Assembly (NCBI GenBank): GCA_947478465.1
Contig: CANJWH010000013.1
Coordinates: forward strand, 1-61,290
DNA from: Bacteroidota bacterium
GTDB lineage: Bacteria; Bacteroidota; Bacteroidia; SXHM01
Length of the DNA stretch: 61,290 nucleotides
Direction: 5' to 3'
How positions within the stretch are numbered: the stretch's first letter is position 1; every line of letters begins with the position of its first letter. The notes under the pieces are model-generated. The model did no database searches. It had not been told where the DNA came from and was given only the letters and a program-made list of their open reading frames with translations. Below are positions 25,916-34,669 of the stretch, piece by piece. Position numbers and translations under genes: made by a program.

Positions 25916-26682
25916 TACCCTTTTTTCTGTTGCCATTTCTCAAACCCAATCTTTCCCCAAGGCATTCCTTTACTGAAATTTTTCATCCAGGGATAATGCA
26001 TTCCCGATACTTGTTTTGATTTTATTTTTCTGATATCAGAAATTTTTTCGGCTGGACTTCCACCAAACACTGAAAAATCAGGCATATCTGATTTAATAAA
26101 TGAGTTGGCGGCAACCAAGCAATTGCTGCCGATTTTCACCTCGGAATTAATGATTGAACTTACCGCAATCTGTGTAAAATTTCCAATTTTTGGCCCTTTC
26201 CAAACTGTTGAAGGAGGGTGTGGGTCATTAGTAAAAACAACGAAGGGGTATATGAATACAAAATTTCCAATTTCAGAGTACTGACAAATGTGAACACTAC
26301 TATGAAGTCGACAATAATCTCCAAATTTTACATAACCCTGAATGTCACTCATAGTTCCTATCATGCAGTAATCTCCAAACTTGCTTTTTTCTCTTATTGT
26401 AACTCTATGTCCAGTGCTGAAATTGGTTCCGGTTTTAACAGAAGCATAAATAATAGTATGGCTTCGTATCAGTGAGTTTACACCAATTTTAGTTTTTGGG
26501 TTTTTGTAGTTCTTATTGGTGTAATAATCTTTTGTAGGCTCTCCAATTATGCAATTATTGCAAACGGTTGTATTGTCTGCAATATCTACGTTGTCATAAA
26601 TTACTGTATTGTCTCCAATCCTGACATTCTTGCCAAGTTTTACATTTTTCCCTAAGCTGATGTTTTTACCTTTAAACTTCAA
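25915..26682 (-). CDS. Hexapeptide-repeat (left-handed beta-helix) acyltransferase
   Basis: From residue 6 to about 200 the sequence follows the [LIV]-G-x4 hexapeptide pattern (ISLGKNVKLGKNVRIGDNTVIYDNVDIADNT), which folds as a left-handed beta-helix trimer. KIGSNCLVAANSFIKSDMPD and FGGSPAEKI near the end are typical of O- and N-acetyltransferases of surface-sugar pathways. It overlaps both neighbours (ATGA with the FdtA-like gene, TAATG with the GT2 gene), so all four genes are one transcription unit. In the FdtA/FdtC pathway an enzyme of this fold N-acetylates the 3-amino sugar; here the acceptor is not known. The 255-residue length is longer than FdtC-type enzymes. Confidence 0.85.
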   Translation of the reverse strand: MKFKGKNISLGKNVKLGKNVRIGDNTVIYDNVDIADNTTVCNNCIIGEPTKDYYTNKNYKNPKTKIGVNSLIRSHTIIYASVKTGTNFSTGHRVTIREKSKFGDYCMIGTMSDIQGYVKFGDYCRLHSSVHICQYSEIGNFVFIYPFVVFTNDPHPPSTVWKGPKIGNFTQIAVSSIINSEVKIGSNCLVAANSFIKSDMPDFSVFGGSPAEKISDIRKIKSKQVSGMHYPWMKNFSKGMPWGKIGFEKWQQKKG

Positions 26683-27074
26683 ATTTTTTTAAATTCGTTA
26701 TAATCTCTAATATAATCTGTTGGCTCATATTCTTTAGAAGAAAAACTCAACAAGGCTGCATTATTTGTAAACTCTATTTTATTCCAGCATAATGAAGGAA
26801 TATAAAGGCCTTTGTGTTTTTTATCAAGTATAAAATCTACTTTGTCACCTTCTGAATTTTCAGTTGAAATTTTAATTACACCTTGCAAAGCGACAAGAAC
26901 CTGTTCTGAATTTCTGTGGGCATGTTCCCCTGCAATTCTATTGTCTTGTCCTTCAAATATCCAGAATATACGCTTTATTTCAAAAGGTATTTTCGAAGTA
27001 TTTGCCACTGAAAAAATTCCTTTTTCATTATTATCAATATTGTCAAATAAAATCAGGCGAGGCTTTAGTTTCAT
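26679..27074 (-). CDS. FdtA/WxcM-like cupin sugar isomerase
   Basis: The 131-residue cupin contains IAGEHAHRNSEQVLVAL with the two histidines used in catalysis by FdtA-type 3,4-ketoisomerases, and ends with the family signature EYEPTDYIRDYNEF. FdtA and QdtA convert dTDP-4-keto-6-deoxyglucose to the 3-keto isomer on the way to 3-amino-3,6-dideoxyhexoses. No aminotransferase follows in this cluster, so either the partner is encoded elsewhere or the protein acts on another sugar. It overlaps asnB by four bases and the acyltransferase gene by four bases. Confidence 0.85.
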   Translation of the reverse strand: MKLKPRLILFDNIDNNEKGIFSVANTSKIPFEIKRIFWIFEGQDNRIAGEHAHRNSEQVLVALQGVIKISTENSEGDKVDFILDKKHKGLYIPSLCWNKIEFTNNAALLSFSSKEYEPTDYIRDYNEFKKI

Positions 27075-28933
27075 TTCATATATTTATTATACCACATCTG
27101 AAATATTATCAAAGCCCAAATTCTTTTGTAATGAAAAGCTTCACCCTTTCTGAATTTAGTGATTATCGTATTGACAAAATCAGAATTGAAAAGTTGATGT
27201 TTATTTAGTTCATCTTTGTTCAAATATTTATCAATGAGATAACCCATTTCTGACTGTAGCCATGTTCCTACTGGTGCAGGAAATCCCCATTTTTTTCGAT
27301 AAATTAAATCATTGGGCAAATAATTTTCTAATGATTTTTTCATAAGGTATTTCTGCTCTCTGTTCTTTATTTTGAATTCCAATGGAACATTCAATGCAAA
27401 TTCAACTAAGTTATGGTCAAGATATGGTACACGCACCTCCAAGCTTGATGACATTGAAGCAACATCCATTTTATATAAAAGATTATCGGCTAGATAATTT
27501 TTTATGTCAAACAATGCAATTTGTTCAAATGGCTGAATATTCATTGCACTTATTTTATTCCATTCAGTGCTAAGGGTTGAATGCTTGTATTCAGTATTAA
27601 ATAAGTTACTTATTTCTTTTTCAGAAAACATATATTGTTCCTGACTCCATATGTGCAGCCAACTGTTGTCGTTTTCACGATAATCAAAAATCCTTGCAGC
27701 TCGTTTACTCCTGTTGTCGAGAACCCCGAGTAATGATACAGCAATTTTTCGTGCTGGATAACCGCCTATCGAATTTATTTTTTCAATTCTTTTGTGCCAG
27801 TTATAGTAACCATAACCCATGAAAAGTTCATCTCCGCCATCTCCGCTCAATGCTACAGTTACACTATACTTTGCTTTTTTGCAGACAATATAGCTTGGAA
27901 TTCCAGAAGGCACTGCAAATGGCTGGTCATAAAAATCGCACAAGTGCTCCACTAATTCCATTCCCTCACTTTCACCAACACGAGTGAGACTATGATTGGT
28001 TTTTAAAATTTCAGCAACCCTTCCCGCATAAGCAGTTTCGTCAAATTCCTTGACATCAAAACCAATAGTAAAGGTATTTACAGGTTGTGTGTTTTGTTCC
28101 TGAAAAACTGCGCAGATTAGAGAGGAATCTGTACCGCCACTTAAAAATGCACCAATAGGAACATCGCTTATGCTCTGGTATTTTACTGATTTTTTTAATT
28201 GTTCAATAAACCCTTCTTTGTAGAAGTCTTCTGTGTTTGTGCTATTCTCAGTATATTTATCTGCAATATCATAATACTGTTTTTTCTCTAAGCCTTGCTC
28301 AGATATTTTCAAATAATATCCGGCTGAAAGTTTTCGTATACTTTTAAAAATTGTTTGTTCTCCAGGAATGTATTCAAGAAAAAAATAATCTTTAAGTGCA
28401 TTCAAATCAAGAGATTTGTCAAGGCCAATTTTAGTCAGAGCTTTTATCTCTGATGCAAACGCAAAATTTTTCCCATCGTAATGATAGTATACAGGCTTAA
28501 TTCCCATTCTGTCGCGAAAAAGCAAAAGTGATTTCTCATCACGGTCATAAACGGCAATTGTAAACATTCCGTTTAGTTTGTGAACGAAATCAATTCCCCA
28601 AACAGCAAATGCTTCAGTGACTATTTCCGTATCGGAAGTTGTTTTAGGCTGAAAATTCGGGTCTCTTAATTTTAGTTCAGCTTCAATCTCTTTGTAGTTA
28701 TAAATCTCACCGTTAAATATCAGAGCATATCTATTGTTGCGTGAAAAAAAGGGTTGGTTAGCAGACTCGCTCAGGTCAATAATACTCAGTCTTCTGTGTC
28801 CCAGTCCAACTGCATTTTCAATGAAATAACCGGCAGCATCCGGTCCGCGATGAGCCAGCGCTGTGGTAATTGTTTCTAAATCCTGTTTTTTAAAACGCCC
28901 TTCGGGTGAGAAGTATCCTGCTATTCCGCACAT
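27071..28933 (-). CDS. asnB: Glutamine-hydrolysing asparagine synthetase-like amidotransferase
   Basis: The N-terminal cysteine nucleophile is exposed in MCGIAGYFSP and the glutaminase domain continues with ALAHRGPDAAGYF and FNGEIYNYKEIE. The synthetase domain has the pyrophosphate loop GAFLSGGTDSSLICAVF and VALSGDGGDELFMGY. Length (620) fits AsnB. Because it leads an operon of sugar-modifying genes, it may amidate a uronic acid or similar in a surface polysaccharide, as WbpS-type proteins are thought to do, rather than make asparagine; the sequence alone does not separate these. A TATCTTTG box on the minus strand at 28939-28946 ends five bases before the ATG. Confidence 0.9.
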   Translation of the reverse strand: MCGIAGYFSPEGRFKKQDLETITTALAHRGPDAAGYFIENAVGLGHRRLSIIDLSESANQPFFSRNNRYALIFNGEIYNYKEIEAELKLRDPNFQPKTTSDTEIVTEAFAVWGIDFVHKLNGMFTIAVYDRDEKSLLLFRDRMGIKPVYYHYDGKNFAFASEIKALTKIGLDKSLDLNALKDYFFLEYIPGEQTIFKSIRKLSAGYYLKISEQGLEKKQYYDIADKYTENSTNTEDFYKEGFIEQLKKSVKYQSISDVPIGAFLSGGTDSSLICAVFQEQNTQPVNTFTIGFDVKEFDETAYAGRVAEILKTNHSLTRVGESEGMELVEHLCDFYDQPFAVPSGIPSYIVCKKAKYSVTVALSGDGGDELFMGYGYYNWHKRIEKINSIGGYPARKIAVSLLGVLDNRSKRAARIFDYRENDNSWLHIWSQEQYMFSEKEISNLFNTEYKHSTLSTEWNKISAMNIQPFEQIALFDIKNYLADNLLYKMDVASMSSSLEVRVPYLDHNLVEFALNVPLEFKIKNREQKYLMKKSLENYLPNDLIYRKKWGFPAPVGTWLQSEMGYLIDKYLNKDELNKHQLFNSDFVNTIITKFRKGEAFHYKRIWALIIFQMWYNKYMK

Positions 28934-28964
28934 AGCTGCAAAGATAGCAGTTTGGTTAAAGTTA

Positions 28965-31900
28965 TTACTTTACTACCGTAACCATTCCTCTTTTGTTGCC
29001 ATTGCTGTCGTCTACGCCTACATAGTTTACTACATAAACATACACATCATTAGGAACTTCAACACCATTGAAAGTGCCATCCCAACCTACGTTTATATCC
29101 TGAGAACGGAACAGATATTCACCCCAACGATTGAATATTATCATTTCAAATTCTGCTATTCCTTCGCCATAAGCATAGAAGATATCGTTTCTGCGATTGC
29201 TGTTTGGTGTAAATGCGTTTGGAATATAAAGTGTAACTACAGGTGTTATTACTACATCGTGTGTTATTTCATCTGTGCATCCAAACTGATTTACAACTAA
29301 TAGTCTTGCAGTATACGTACCCTGTTGTGTGGCCGGGTATACATGTTCAGGAGTTGTAATCAAATTGTTTAATGAATCTCCGTCTCCAAAATACCAATAC
29401 CATTCTGTTGCTCCATTGCTTTGGTCTCCAAACTGAATTGTAGGGTCAAGAATGCTTGCTGTTGGTGGTGTAAAATTGAAATTAGCAACCGGCAAAGGGT
29501 TAACAGTAATATAGTCCAGTTTTGTAAGTTTAGTAACGCAATTATGATCTGATGTTGCAGTAAGTTCAACTGTAAAAGTTCCTGTATCATTATAACAATG
29601 GCTGAACGATGTTAATGTTTGGGTGCCATTGCCTAATTCCCAGAAATAACTTGTAATACTTCCTGAAGAAATACTACTGTTGTTAGTGAAATCAACACAA
29701 AGAGGTTTGCAGCCAACTGTATCACTTGCCGAAAAATCAACTACTGGATTTGGATAAACTGTTACGGTAATTGTTTCATCATCTGTGCATCCTAGCGAAG
29801 TCCCGGTTATGGTATATGTAGTAGTAATAATTGGATTTGCTGTTACATTGCTTCCCGTTGTTGCACTTAGACCTGTTGCTGGTGTCCATACATACGTATT
29901 AGCTCCATAAGCTTCAAGATCAATTGAACCGCCTTCGCAATAAGAATAAGTAAGTGGAAGAATTCCTATTGTTGGTGTAGGATTTACAGTAACTGTCACA
30001 TCTGCGGTAGATGAACAGTTATTGCTTGTTCCTGTTACAGTATATGTTGTTGTTGTATTAGGGTTAGCAGTAACATTTGGATTTGTTCCAGAACTTAAAT
30101 CGGTAGTTGGCGACCAAATGTAAGTAGTTGCTCCTCCTGCTACCAATGGTGTTGAAGTTCCGCTGCAAATAGTAACATCCGGACTAACAGTTGTTACAGG
30201 AACAGGATTTACTGTTAACGTTACATCAATAGTATCATTACAGCCTGCGTTTGAGCCTATGATTTCATAAGTAGTAGTTGCTAACGGACTTGCATCAACA
30301 CTTGCTCCTGTTGTTGCACTTAATCCTGTTGCAGGAGACCATGTAAAGGTGTTTGCTCCGCTTGCCGTAAATGTTTGTGTTTCACCTTCGCATATGGATG
30401 CGCTTGCTGGTAAGACATTTATTACAGGATATGGGTTTACAGTTACATCAATCGTACCTGTAAAGTTGCAAACATTTCCTATTGCTGTTATTGTATAAGT
30501 TGTGGTTGCAGCAGGTGTTGCATCTACACTTGTTCCTGTTGTTGCACTCAAGCCTGTTGCCGGTGACCATGAATAAGAATTTGCGCCTGTTCCGCCTGCA
30601 GTTAATGTTGTGGTTTGTCCTTCACAAATGGTTACATCAGGACTAAGAACAAGAGTAGGAGTGGGGTCAATAATAAAGTCTGAGGTTGCAGTTGCCGTGC
30701 AACCATTATTATCACCTGTAACGGTGTAAGTAGTATTTACCAAAGGAGTAGCATCAACTATAGCACCAGTTGTTGCACTTAGTCCGGTAGCAGGAGACCA
30801 GTTATATGAAGACGCACCAGCTGCAGTTAACGTAGTGGTTACACCTGCACAAATAGTTGTTGTGGTTGGGTTTACTGTTACATTTGGAATTGTATTTATT
30901 GTAACTGTAACTGTTGCTGTTCCATCGCACCCTGCTGCCGTTCCGGTAACTGTGTAAGTTGTAGTTATGGCCGGAGTAGCTGTAACTGTTGCGCCTGTTA
31001 CAGCGCTTAGTCCGATAGCAGGCGACCATGCATATGAAGTAGCATTTGCTGCTGTAAGCGTTGTGCTTTGTCCAACACAAATTCCTATATCCGGACTAAC
31101 TGTTACAGGTGGGAAAGGATTAACAACAACCTGTTGAGTTGTTAAAGGTGAAGAGCATGAACCTACAGTAACCGTAAGTGTAATATTTTTTGTTCCTCCA
31201 GTCAGCCAACTGATTTGATAAGGTCCTTGTCCGCTTCCGGAGACAACCGTTCCGCCATCAAAATCCCACGCGTAAGTTGCGTTTGGTGGGGCATTACCTG
31301 TATAAGTTATCGTTGAAGAAATTCCTGCACAAACTGGAGTTGTTACAGTAAATGTTGAAGTTGGATTTGAAATGACAGTAACGTTAATAATTGTATCATC
31401 TAAACATGGAGGCCATGAAATCAGTAAACGCACAGGATACGTTCCGGTTGAGCCAAATGCAAATGCCGGATTTTGGGTTGTTGCATCAGGAGTATTGTCG
31501 CCATTAAAATCCCACCACCATTGTGTTATAGAGCCACTAGGCGTTGAAGCATCAGTAAATTGTATCGGGTCGCCTGCACAGGCTGAAGTAGCAGTAAAAT
31601 TAGCAACAGGATTACCAGGGCTGCCAGGAATAATTGTATCTAATGAAAAAGTGCACGGAACATTACCGAAAGTTGTCATGGTAACAGTATAACTTCCAGC
31701 AAGTGTAATTGTAGCTTGTTGCGTGTTTGTGGGAGGTGTAAGGCCTGGTCCTGTCCATGAATAAGTTGCAGCTCCTATAGGTGCACTTAGGGTAACATTT
31801 TGCCCTCCGCAAACGGTAGGTGAAGAAGAAATAATTTCAAGTGGACCGCAAGTTGCATCAATATAGGCATATGCGAAGTGGCTGCCTCCGCTGGCAAAAC

Positions 31901-32594
31901 AATCGCGTGTGATGAATTTTATGGTTACGTTTTGCCCCATATAATTATTCAGTGGAATAAAGACCGATGTCCATGGTTTGTAGAAAATATCGCCAGGTAA
32001 AGTAACGAAGCCACCTATCGTAGGTGCAGTGGTGGCATCCACATCGTATGTGGCACAATCAATTTGATTGCCATTTCCATCAGTCATTCGTATCTGAAAA
32101 TAGGGTGATTCGCTGGCCGGATGTCCGCCATCATTTATAACAACAGCATAGTGATATGTGAAATTGCAATTGGTGGGTGTTACCACAAAAGAGTAGCTAA
32201 CCGATTCGCCCCCATCCTCTGCCTGTGCATTCCCTAAGCGCATGGAATAATTTCCTCCTCCCGGAAAAACTACTGGTATTCCTGCTCCTGCAATAGGATC
32301 ATTTCCTCCAGTCATAATAAAATGATTGTTTTCGGGAAGGGCATCTGCTGCCTGATTGTTTGCTCCCTGATTTAGTCCTGGGTAGTGAAAAGGATTGGGT
32401 CCGGTAGCACCAATACATAATCCGAAAAGAGTTCCTCCATGACAATCGCTATCAGTATTTTCCCAGGTTCCTGTCCAACCGTTGAAGTTGCCGTTTTCAA
32501 ATCCTGCATTATTGCATTGAGAAATAGCTTGCTTAGTAAATGAAAAGAATAAGATACTGAAGCAGCAGAGTACTAAGGGTAAACGTTTTACCAT
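28965..32594 (-). CDS. Giant secreted protein with PKD and repeated Ig-like domains, T9SS type B signal
   Basis: The 1209-residue protein has a signal peptide (cleavage near QAISQ, residue 25), a jellyroll-like N-terminal domain to about residue 250, PKD domains (WWDFNGDNTPD, YAWDFDGG), then about eight tandem modules of 75-80 residues, each with the pattern SYxWSPATGLSATTG followed by TTTYTVTG and a Cys-containing turn, then two more PKD domains (YFWELGNGT, WYWYFGDGDS) and the gliding-motility type B tail (LYIPNAFTPNSNRRNDIF to the C terminus). Such proteins are exported by T9SS and act as surface adhesins or matrix fibres. The repeats are also visible in DNA between about 29750 and 31110. 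It stands alone; its start is 226 bases from the divergent SiaB-like gene. Confidence 0.88.
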   Translation of the reverse strand: MVKRLPLVLCCFSILFFSFTKQAISQCNNAGFENGNFNGWTGTWENTDSDCHGGTLFGLCIGATGPNPFHYPGLNQGANNQAADALPENNHFIMTGGNDPIAGAGIPVVFPGGGNYSMRLGNAQAEDGGESVSYSFVVTPTNCNFTYHYAVVINDGGHPASESPYFQIRMTDGNGNQIDCATYDVDATTAPTIGGFVTLPGDIFYKPWTSVFIPLNNYMGQNVTIKFITRDCFASGGSHFAYAYIDATCGPLEIISSSPTVCGGQNVTLSAPIGAATYSWTGPGLTPPTNTQQATITLAGSYTVTMTTFGNVPCTFSLDTIIPGSPGNPVANFTATSACAGDPIQFTDASTPSGSITQWWWDFNGDNTPDATTQNPAFAFGSTGTYPVRLLISWPPCLDDTIINVTVISNPTSTFTVTTPVCAGISSTITYTGNAPPNATYAWDFDGGTVVSGSGQGPYQISWLTGGTKNITLTVTVGSCSSPLTTQQVVVNPFPPVTVSPDIGICVGQSTTLTAANATSYAWSPAIGLSAVTGATVTATPAITTTYTVTGTAAGCDGTATVTVTINTIPNVTVNPTTTTICAGVTTTLTAAGASSYNWSPATGLSATTGAIVDATPLVNTTYTVTGDNNGCTATATSDFIIDPTPTLVLSPDVTICEGQTTTLTAGGTGANSYSWSPATGLSATTGTSVDATPAATTTYTITAIGNVCNFTGTIDVTVNPYPVINVLPASASICEGETQTFTASGANTFTWSPATGLSATTGASVDASPLATTTYEIIGSNAGCNDTIDVTLTVNPVPVTTVSPDVTICSGTSTPLVAGGATTYIWSPTTDLSSGTNPNVTANPNTTTTYTVTGTSNNCSSTADVTVTVNPTPTIGILPLTYSYCEGGSIDLEAYGANTYVWTPATGLSATTGSNVTANPIITTTYTITGTSLGCTDDETITVTVYPNPVVDFSASDTVGCKPLCVDFTNNSSISSGSITSYFWELGNGTQTLTSFSHCYNDTGTFTVELTATSDHNCVTKLTKLDYITVNPLPVANFNFTPPTASILDPTIQFGDQSNGATEWYWYFGDGDSLNNLITTPEHVYPATQQGTYTARLLVVNQFGCTDEITHDVVITPVVTLYIPNAFTPNSNRRNDIFYAYGEGIAEFEMIIFNRWGEYLFRSQDINVGWDGTFNGVEVPNDVYVYVVNYVGVDDSNGNKRGMVTVVK

Positions 32595-32820
32595 GAAATT
32601 AATAATAAAGCAAAAAATGTTTTGTCATGCTCCTTGTCTTGGCGAAAGGTATGTATTATTTCGAATAAGTCAAATTTAATGAAGATTAAATTTATAACCA
32701 CAGTTGAAAAGTATTGCTGATTGTTAAAAATGCAGAACATTATTTCAAGTGCTTGTAATCCTCTTAGTGAAACTTTATCTTCTTTTTTACTTATAAGGGG
32801 CTTAATTTCAAATTAAATAT

Positions 32821-33407
32821 ATGCCTGAAATTCTTGACGTTCCTGTGAAAAAATCAAAAGCACTTACAAAAGAGATTGCTGAAATCAGTCAGGTAATGAT
32901 CGATCACGAGTTGCTTTTTGTATATCAGGATGCAGTAAATTCAAAGACTTCAGAGAGTATTTTGTCTATTACAGAAATACGATTAAATATTTCAGGTGCA
33001 GATAAAAAGTAAAACGTAAAGTGTTTAATGTTCTTGTTGAATGCTTACAAAATATCAGCCATCACACAGAAATTTCTGCTGCTGAAAGTTTGAAGCGACC
33101 TTCTGTGGTAGTTTTGGGCAAAAGCGATAATCATTTTTTTATTACTACAGGAAACCTGATACATAATGATAATGCTTCTTGGCTTAAGGAAAAAATTGAA
33201 GTGCTGAATAAGCTTGATAAAATGGGCTTAAAAGAAATTTATAAAGACACTATGGTAAATACCGGCTTTTCGCCTAAAGGAGGTGCGGGTTTGGGTTTGA
33301 TAGATATACTTCGCAAATCAGGAAATAAAGTACAGGCTGAGTTTGAAAAAATTAATAATGAGCTTTCATTCTTTACAATGAAAGCTATTATTGCAGCAAC
33401 AGTTTAA
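32821..33407 (+). pseudogene. SiaB-family protein kinase-like gene interrupted by a -1 frameshift
   Basis: Two adjacent frames, 32821-33012 and 33021-33407, together read as one SiaB-family (DUF6272) protein of about 195 residues. The first half ends GADKK then TAA; the second frame reads KVKRKVFNVLVECLQNISHH across the same place, exactly the continuation expected. Adding a single base to the A5 run at 33004-33008 restores one frame. The C-terminal part is well preserved (GGAGLGLIDILRKSGNK, a GHKL-type ATP-binding glycine loop). SiaB-type proteins are anti-anti-sigma kinases of the SiaABCD signalling pathway, where they regulate adhesion. The break may be a real recent mutation, a sequencing error in a homopolymer, or frameshifting; the run is not a perfect slippery heptamer. 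Confidence 0.75.
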
Positions 33408-33411
33408 AAAT

Positions 33412-34623
33412 TTATTTTTCGGGGTAAAGATTTAGAGCAGGAAGCACAGTGCCTTCGCAATCAAACATTGGCATTCCACTTACTTTAGCAGCAAGGTTGT
33501 AGAATGTTAGATTTCGATTATTTTTTACGCAAATCTCTTTTCCTGTTTTCAGTTTTCCGTTTTCAAGGTATGCTGGATTAAAATCTCCATCGCTTATAGC
33601 AAGCGGCAAATCATTGCCAAACATCTGATACATCATTTTCCCAAATTGGCGGGATGTGTCAGGTATACTTTTGCTTCGCTCAATTACATTATCATGAACA
33701 TAAATAGAAGAAGGGAATTTGTCAAACAATGAATCTTTGGTTTGCCTACCCATGGTATTTAGACTTAAAATTGAAAGGGCCACAGTATTATTATCTTTTA
33801 CAGTATTTCCAAATGCTTCCACATTCTGACAAGCCATAAATAACAAACCTGTTCCCGATGGAACCATTGAAACCGAAATTCCCATTGCAGAAAAATTGTA
33901 ATGATTATTGCCGATAATTTCATTATTAAAAACTCGGATATGTGTTCCGTTTTTCTTTGGCAAGTCAGGCAAATCGAAAATCATAATTCCGCCTGTATTG
34001 TTGATGGCTTTATTTTCATACACGTCAGCATATTTGGTGTTTTCTATTTCAATTCCTGCAACATTTTTTTCCACTCTGTTTCTGCGCACAACTCCGTTTT
34101 CGCTTTGTCCCAGATAAATTCCTGCATCCGAAGCGCCAATGGAAACGCACTCTTCCATCAATATATTTTTGCACTGAACAGGATATAAACCATAAGCACC
34201 GTTGGTACTGTCAGGCTCACCTGTCCACTCTGTGCGTATTCTGCGAATAATTACATTCTCGCTTGCCTGCACTTTTATTCCATCGCCTTTTGCATCTTCA
34301 ATACCTATATCCTGAATAGTGAAATTGTTGGCTTTAGCATACACACCTTGCGCCCCTTCGGTTTGCCCTGCAAAAGAAAAGATGGTTTTATCCATTCCTG
34401 CACCTATGATGGTTACGCTGTCAATGCCTTCTAACGAAACGGTGTTGCGGAATTTAAATACACCTTCGCCAAAGCGAATGGTGTCGCCAGGTTTGGCGTT
34501 TATAAAAGCTTCCTGAACGGTTTTATCATCATTTTCTCCTGGATGTATTGCTGAGTTTTTTTTAGTGTTGGTGCATGCTGCAATTAAAGCAACACCAGTA
34601 ATGAAGAGCAATAGTTTTTTCAT
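33412..34623 (-). CDS. Parallel beta-helix lipoprotein
   Basis: The ATG at 34623 begins a clear lipoprotein signal (LIAAC, cysteine at about residue 17); the frame extends seven residues upstream but those are not part of it. Residues 40-340 follow the right-handed parallel beta-helix pattern, with repeats such as VTIIGAGMDKTIFSF, VIIRRIRTEW, NGVVRRNRVEKNVAGIEIE and YENKAINNTGGIMI. Folds of this kind occur in polysaccharide lyases, epimerases (NosD/mannuronan epimerase-like) and adhesins. The N-terminal TVQEAFINAKPGDTIRFGEG is typical of the pectate-lyase-like superfamily. No catalytic set is obvious to me, so I do not assign an activity. In related genomes such proteins often neighbour a dihaem cytochrome c, which is not present here. 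Confidence 0.8.
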   Translation of the reverse strand: MKKLLLFITGVALIAACTNTKKNSAIHPGENDDKTVQEAFINAKPGDTIRFGEGVFKFRNTVSLEGIDSVTIIGAGMDKTIFSFAGQTEGAQGVYAKANNFTIQDIGIEDAKGDGIKVQASENVIIRRIRTEWTGEPDSTNGAYGLYPVQCKNILMEECVSIGASDAGIYLGQSENGVVRRNRVEKNVAGIEIENTKYADVYENKAINNTGGIMIFDLPDLPKKNGTHIRVFNNEIIGNNHYNFSAMGISVSMVPSGTGLLFMACQNVEAFGNTVKDNNTVALSILSLNTMGRQTKDSLFDKFPSSIYVHDNVIERSKSIPDTSRQFGKMMYQMFGNDLPLAISDGDFNPAYLENGKLKTGKEICVKNNRNLTFYNLAAKVSGMPMFDCEGTVLPALNLYPEK

Positions 34624-34669
34624 AAAGAGAAATTCGTAGGACACAAATATATACTTATTGATTTCAGTT

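Noticed and set aside
33001-33015. Programmed -1 frameshift site in the SiaB-like gene
   Set aside because: The heptamer is T AAA AAG, not A AAA AAG, and the first slipped codon would be TAA; an indel is more likely.
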